64,000 bases of DNA from UBA5336 sp038745855. Its GTDB lineage: Bacteria > Pseudomonadota > Alphaproteobacteria > Caulobacterales > Hyphomonadaceae. The translations under genes and the position numbers were made by a program. The stretch is taken from assembly GCA_038745855.1 (NCBI GenBank), contig JBCDLC010000012.1, positions 12,943 to 76,942 of the forward strand, written 5' to 3'. The first letter of the stretch is position 1, and every line of letters starts with the position of its first letter. Below are positions 62,076 to 64,000 of the stretch, one piece after another. The notes below the pieces were generated by a model. It saw nothing but the letters and a program-made list of their open reading frames with translations, had not been told where the DNA came from and searched no databases.

Positions 62076-63203
62076 CTAGTCCGGAGGCGCACCACCAGAG
62101 TCACCGGAAGGCTGTTTGAGGGACAGGCCTTCGCGGATGTATTCCACCTGGTGGGGATAGGGGATTTCGATACCCTCCCGGTCGAAGACCTGTTTCACGC
62201 GTTTCGTCAGGTCTGCCCGAACCTGGATGAACTCCTTGGTCGGAACCCATGCCCTGAGGCGCAGGGTGATCGCCCAATCACCCAACTCATGGACACCGAC
62301 CCAAGTGTCCCAGTGCATCGTGACGAGCGGGTGTTCGTTGGCCAAGTCTCGCAACACGTCCGAAGCGTGGTCGAGATCAGTGTCGTAATGGACGCCAAAA
62401 TAGAGATCGAGGCGCCGGTGCGTGTTGCGGGTGTAGTTGACGATCGGGCCGCTCCAAACCTGGTCGTTCGAATAAAGCACCACCTTGTTGTCCACCTGTT
62501 CAATCGTCGTGTTGAACGGCGTGATCTGCGCGACCTTGCCCTCTTGTTCGGCAATCCGCACCCAATCGCCGATCTTGAACGGCCTGAAGGCGGCAATCAT
62601 GAACCCAGCGGCCACCGCCTTCAGTGTGTCCTGGAGCGCGAGCGCGATCGCCAGGCCGACCGCACCGACCACAGCGATGAGCGAGCCCGGGGCGAAGCCG
62701 AACTGGATCATGGCCATGATGATCGCGATGCCGAGGATTGCATACCGGATGATCGAGGCGGCAAAGCTGATCAGCGTATCGTCCAGGCCGTTCCTGCCAT
62801 GGGCCCGCTCCGCCATCGATCTGAGGGACGTGTTGATCCAACTCGTTAGCACAACGGCCGCGACGATGATGACGAGGCAAGCGAAGATCTTCGGCCAGTA
62901 TCCGACGAACTGCGCAGCGAAGGTGAACCCCACAAACTCGGCGCCGGCGGTGATTACCAGGAGGAACACCAGGAGTTGGACAACGGGCGCTGCCAGGTCC
63001 CAACTCGACCCGACAAATTGTTCCTCGGACGAATACCGCTTGCGCCCCACCCGCCGGACGATGCCTTTCGCGAGGTAGCCGGCGAGATAGGCAACACCGC
63101 CAAGCGCCAGAACGATCACCCCGAGCCAAAGCTCTGGCGCGATCGACGCCAACCAGGCGGGCCACGTTTCCGTGGAAAACGGCATCTGTGCAAATGCTTT
63201 CAT
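62076..63203 (-). CDS. MscS-family mechanosensitive channel
   Basis: A 375-residue channel with four or five membrane helices. The pore helix pattern GAVGLAIALALQDTLKAVAAGF followed by RPFKIGDWVRIAEQEGKV marks the MscS beta domain, and the C-terminal domain runs from about residue 240. It opens on membrane tension to release solutes during hypo-osmotic shock. Convergent with gdh, 7 bp apart. Confidence 0.9.
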   Translation of the reverse strand: MKAFAQMPFSTETWPAWLASIAPELWLGVIVLALGGVAYLAGYLAKGIVRRVGRKRYSSEEQFVGSSWDLAAPVVQLLVFLLVITAGAEFVGFTFAAQFVGYWPKIFACLVIIVAAVVLTSWINTSLRSMAERAHGRNGLDDTLISFAASIIRYAILGIAIIMAMIQFGFAPGSLIAVVGAVGLAIALALQDTLKAVAAGFMIAAFRPFKIGDWVRIAEQEGKVAQITPFNTTIEQVDNKVVLYSNDQVWSGPIVNYTRNTHRRLDLYFGVHYDTDLDHASDVLRDLANEHPLVTMHWDTWVGVHELGDWAITLRLRAWVPTKEFIQVRADLTKRVKQVFDREGIEIPYPHQVEYIREGLSLKQPSGDSGGAPPD

Positions 63204-63577
63204 TGCCCGGGTTTACCGCAGTTGGCCAACGCCACAAATGCAGCTTTATGTTTTGATCACGCTTTACACTTTGATCCCCCGCTGTGCTGCGGGCTGCGCC
63301 TTTCGCGACGCGATGGATCGGGTTCAAGACTGCGGGTTCTCTCCCGGTCTCAACCAACGCGCCTCTCCCTCCCTGCGGGGTGCGAGGATCAGCGATCGAT
63401 GAAATCGATCGCCCGAGCGCGGATAGGGGGCGGGGTCACCGCCCGCACACCAGCAGCGTACAGCCTAGCCCCCAATCAAGACTTATCCCACACTTTTTTC
63501 GCCGAGCGCCCTGTAATCCTTGAAGTCCCCCTAAACTTATCCGCCCCCCTCTGGTGCGGTGGTATACTGCCCATCAA
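63204..63577. other. Intergenic region with a small perfect hairpin
   Basis: A 374-bp gap between the MscS gene and the last gene. It contains a perfect inverted repeat at 63392-63400 and 63404-63412 (GCGATCGAT, loop GAA, ATCGATCGC), rich in GATC and CGATCG, but with no T-tract. A TATACT element lies at 63563-63568, ten bases before the next ATG. No RNA gene was recognised. Confidence 0.4.
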
Positions 63578-64000
63578 ATGTCGAACATCACCGACACCAT
63601 CGAAGAGCTCCGCCCCTTCGGCGAGCAGCTATACACCCGCGTGCTCGGCCGAGATGACCTCCATCTCGCGCCCGCTTTCCTCACGCGGGCTGCGGCTGCA
63701 CGCCTGAAGGCCGGCATCGCGATGCTCGAGTCCTGGATCCGCCGCGTCCTGATCCTGCTCGCCCTGGAAATCGAGCCCACGCTCTCCAACGACGACCACC
63801 CCCACATCCGCTACTCCCGCGAGCGCAAACTCAGCCCACCCACACACGCCCTCCGCATCTTCTCCAACGGCCAGCCCTTCGACCGCACCCGCATCGAAGC
63901 CCTCAAGGCCGCCGCAAAAGTCAGATCCCAAACCTACCCCGGCCACACCCAGCCGAGCGGCCCCATAGACGCCGCTCCCCTCCTGAACCGTCTCGCGGCC
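63578..64000 (+). CDS. Unidentified protein, N-terminal part (cut by window end)
   Basis: An open frame of 141 codons from ATG 63578 to the window edge with no stop. The protein begins MSNITDTIEELRPFGEQLYT, has a helical segment rich in Ala and Arg (LTRAAAARLKAGIAMLESWIRRVLILLALE) and then a basic, Pro-rich region. I do not recognise a family. Codon third positions are almost all C or G, like the adjacent gdh gene, which supports coding. No clear ribosome site is visible; the tiny leader suggests a possibly leaderless start. Confidence 0.65.
   Translation, partial: MSNITDTIEELRPFGEQLYTRVLGRDDLHLAPAFLTRAAAARLKAGIAMLESWIRRVLILLALEIEPTLSNDDHPHIRYSRERKLSPPTHALRIFSNGQPFDRTRIEALKAAAKVRSQTYPGHTQPSGPIDAAPLLNRLAA

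Noticed and set aside
63481..63490. A possible DnaA box (ACTTATCCCA) near 63.5 kb
   Set aside because: It has an inserted C relative to TTATCCACA, is isolated, and is far from the origin-type gene cluster.
1..64000. tRNA, rRNA, CRISPR arrays, transposases and prophage genes
   Set aside because: Looked for in the intergenic gaps and among the reading frames; no cloverleaf-like sequence, spacer-repeat array, transposase or phage structural protein was seen. A covariance or profile search could still find a short RNA.

Overview
This window is GC-rich chromosomal DNA from an alphaproteobacterium. The evidence is gene order: ppsR/maf/aroE/coaE/dnaQ run leftward and hemE/hemH/hemJ/rho run rightward from a shared gap at about 5.86-6.24 kb. 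That is the arrangement known around the replication origin in Caulobacter and relatives, and parAB with rsmG/mnmG/mnmE follows shortly after. A perfect CtrA-type site, three perfect parS palindromes, a 180-kDa-type NAD-glutamate dehydrogenase and an NtrZ-like periplasmic protein agree with this. The order within the class cannot be fixed from the sequence alone; Caulobacterales/Hyphomonadales/Parvularculales-like is my best guess.

Layout. 0-6 kb: end of a thiolase-type gene, an OmpR-type response regulator, an L,D-transpeptidase, a small unknown gene behind a CtrA-like site, then the dnaQ-coaE-aroE-maf-ppsR operon. 5.86-6.24 kb: putative oriC with DnaA-box-like sequences. 6.2-10.2 kb: late haem synthesis (hemE, hemH, hemJ) and rho. 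10.2-20.4 kb (minus strand): parB, parA, rsmG, mnmG, mnmE, holA, lptE, leuS and a DUF3576 gene. parS sites lie inside the coding sequences of rsmG, mnmG and mnmE. 20.5-27 kb: a porin, an NtrZ-like protein, a ThiE/TenI-like protein, YggS, purA, an SDR and an EamA transporter.

27-31.9 kb is more accessory: a double ABM-fold protein, a small unknown protein, a hotdog thioesterase, a membrane-anchored TIR protein, a CPBP protease and an Smr protein. 31.9-41.4 kb holds the histidine genes hisE-F-A-H and, separately, hisB. Between them are an HCCA-isomerase-like gene, an HxlR regulator, hslV and hslU with a polytopic membrane gene wedged between, and a GGDEF/EAL protein. 41.5-43.9 kb: a photolyase-family protein and a sirtuin. 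44-50.6 kb looks like an envelope-polysaccharide region: O-antigen ligase, a GT2, glmM, and an MBOAT-like/SGNH pair. 50.7-57 kb: a MarR regulator divergent from a 3-oxoacid CoA-transferase pair, a lipoprotein, an unusual zinc-ribbon membrane protein, a desaturase and an AI-2E-type exporter. 57.3-63.2 kb: the giant glutamate dehydrogenase and an MscS channel. The last gene runs off the end.

A repeat of about 106 bp occurs twice (442-547 and 53443-53549), resembling the short palindromic intergenic elements of Rhizobiales. I saw no tRNA, rRNA, CRISPR array, transposase or prophage. No obvious new multi-gene system stands out. The least explained items are the TIR/thioesterase pair, the MBOAT-like/SGNH pair, the membrane gene inside hslVU and the zinc-ribbon membrane protein.
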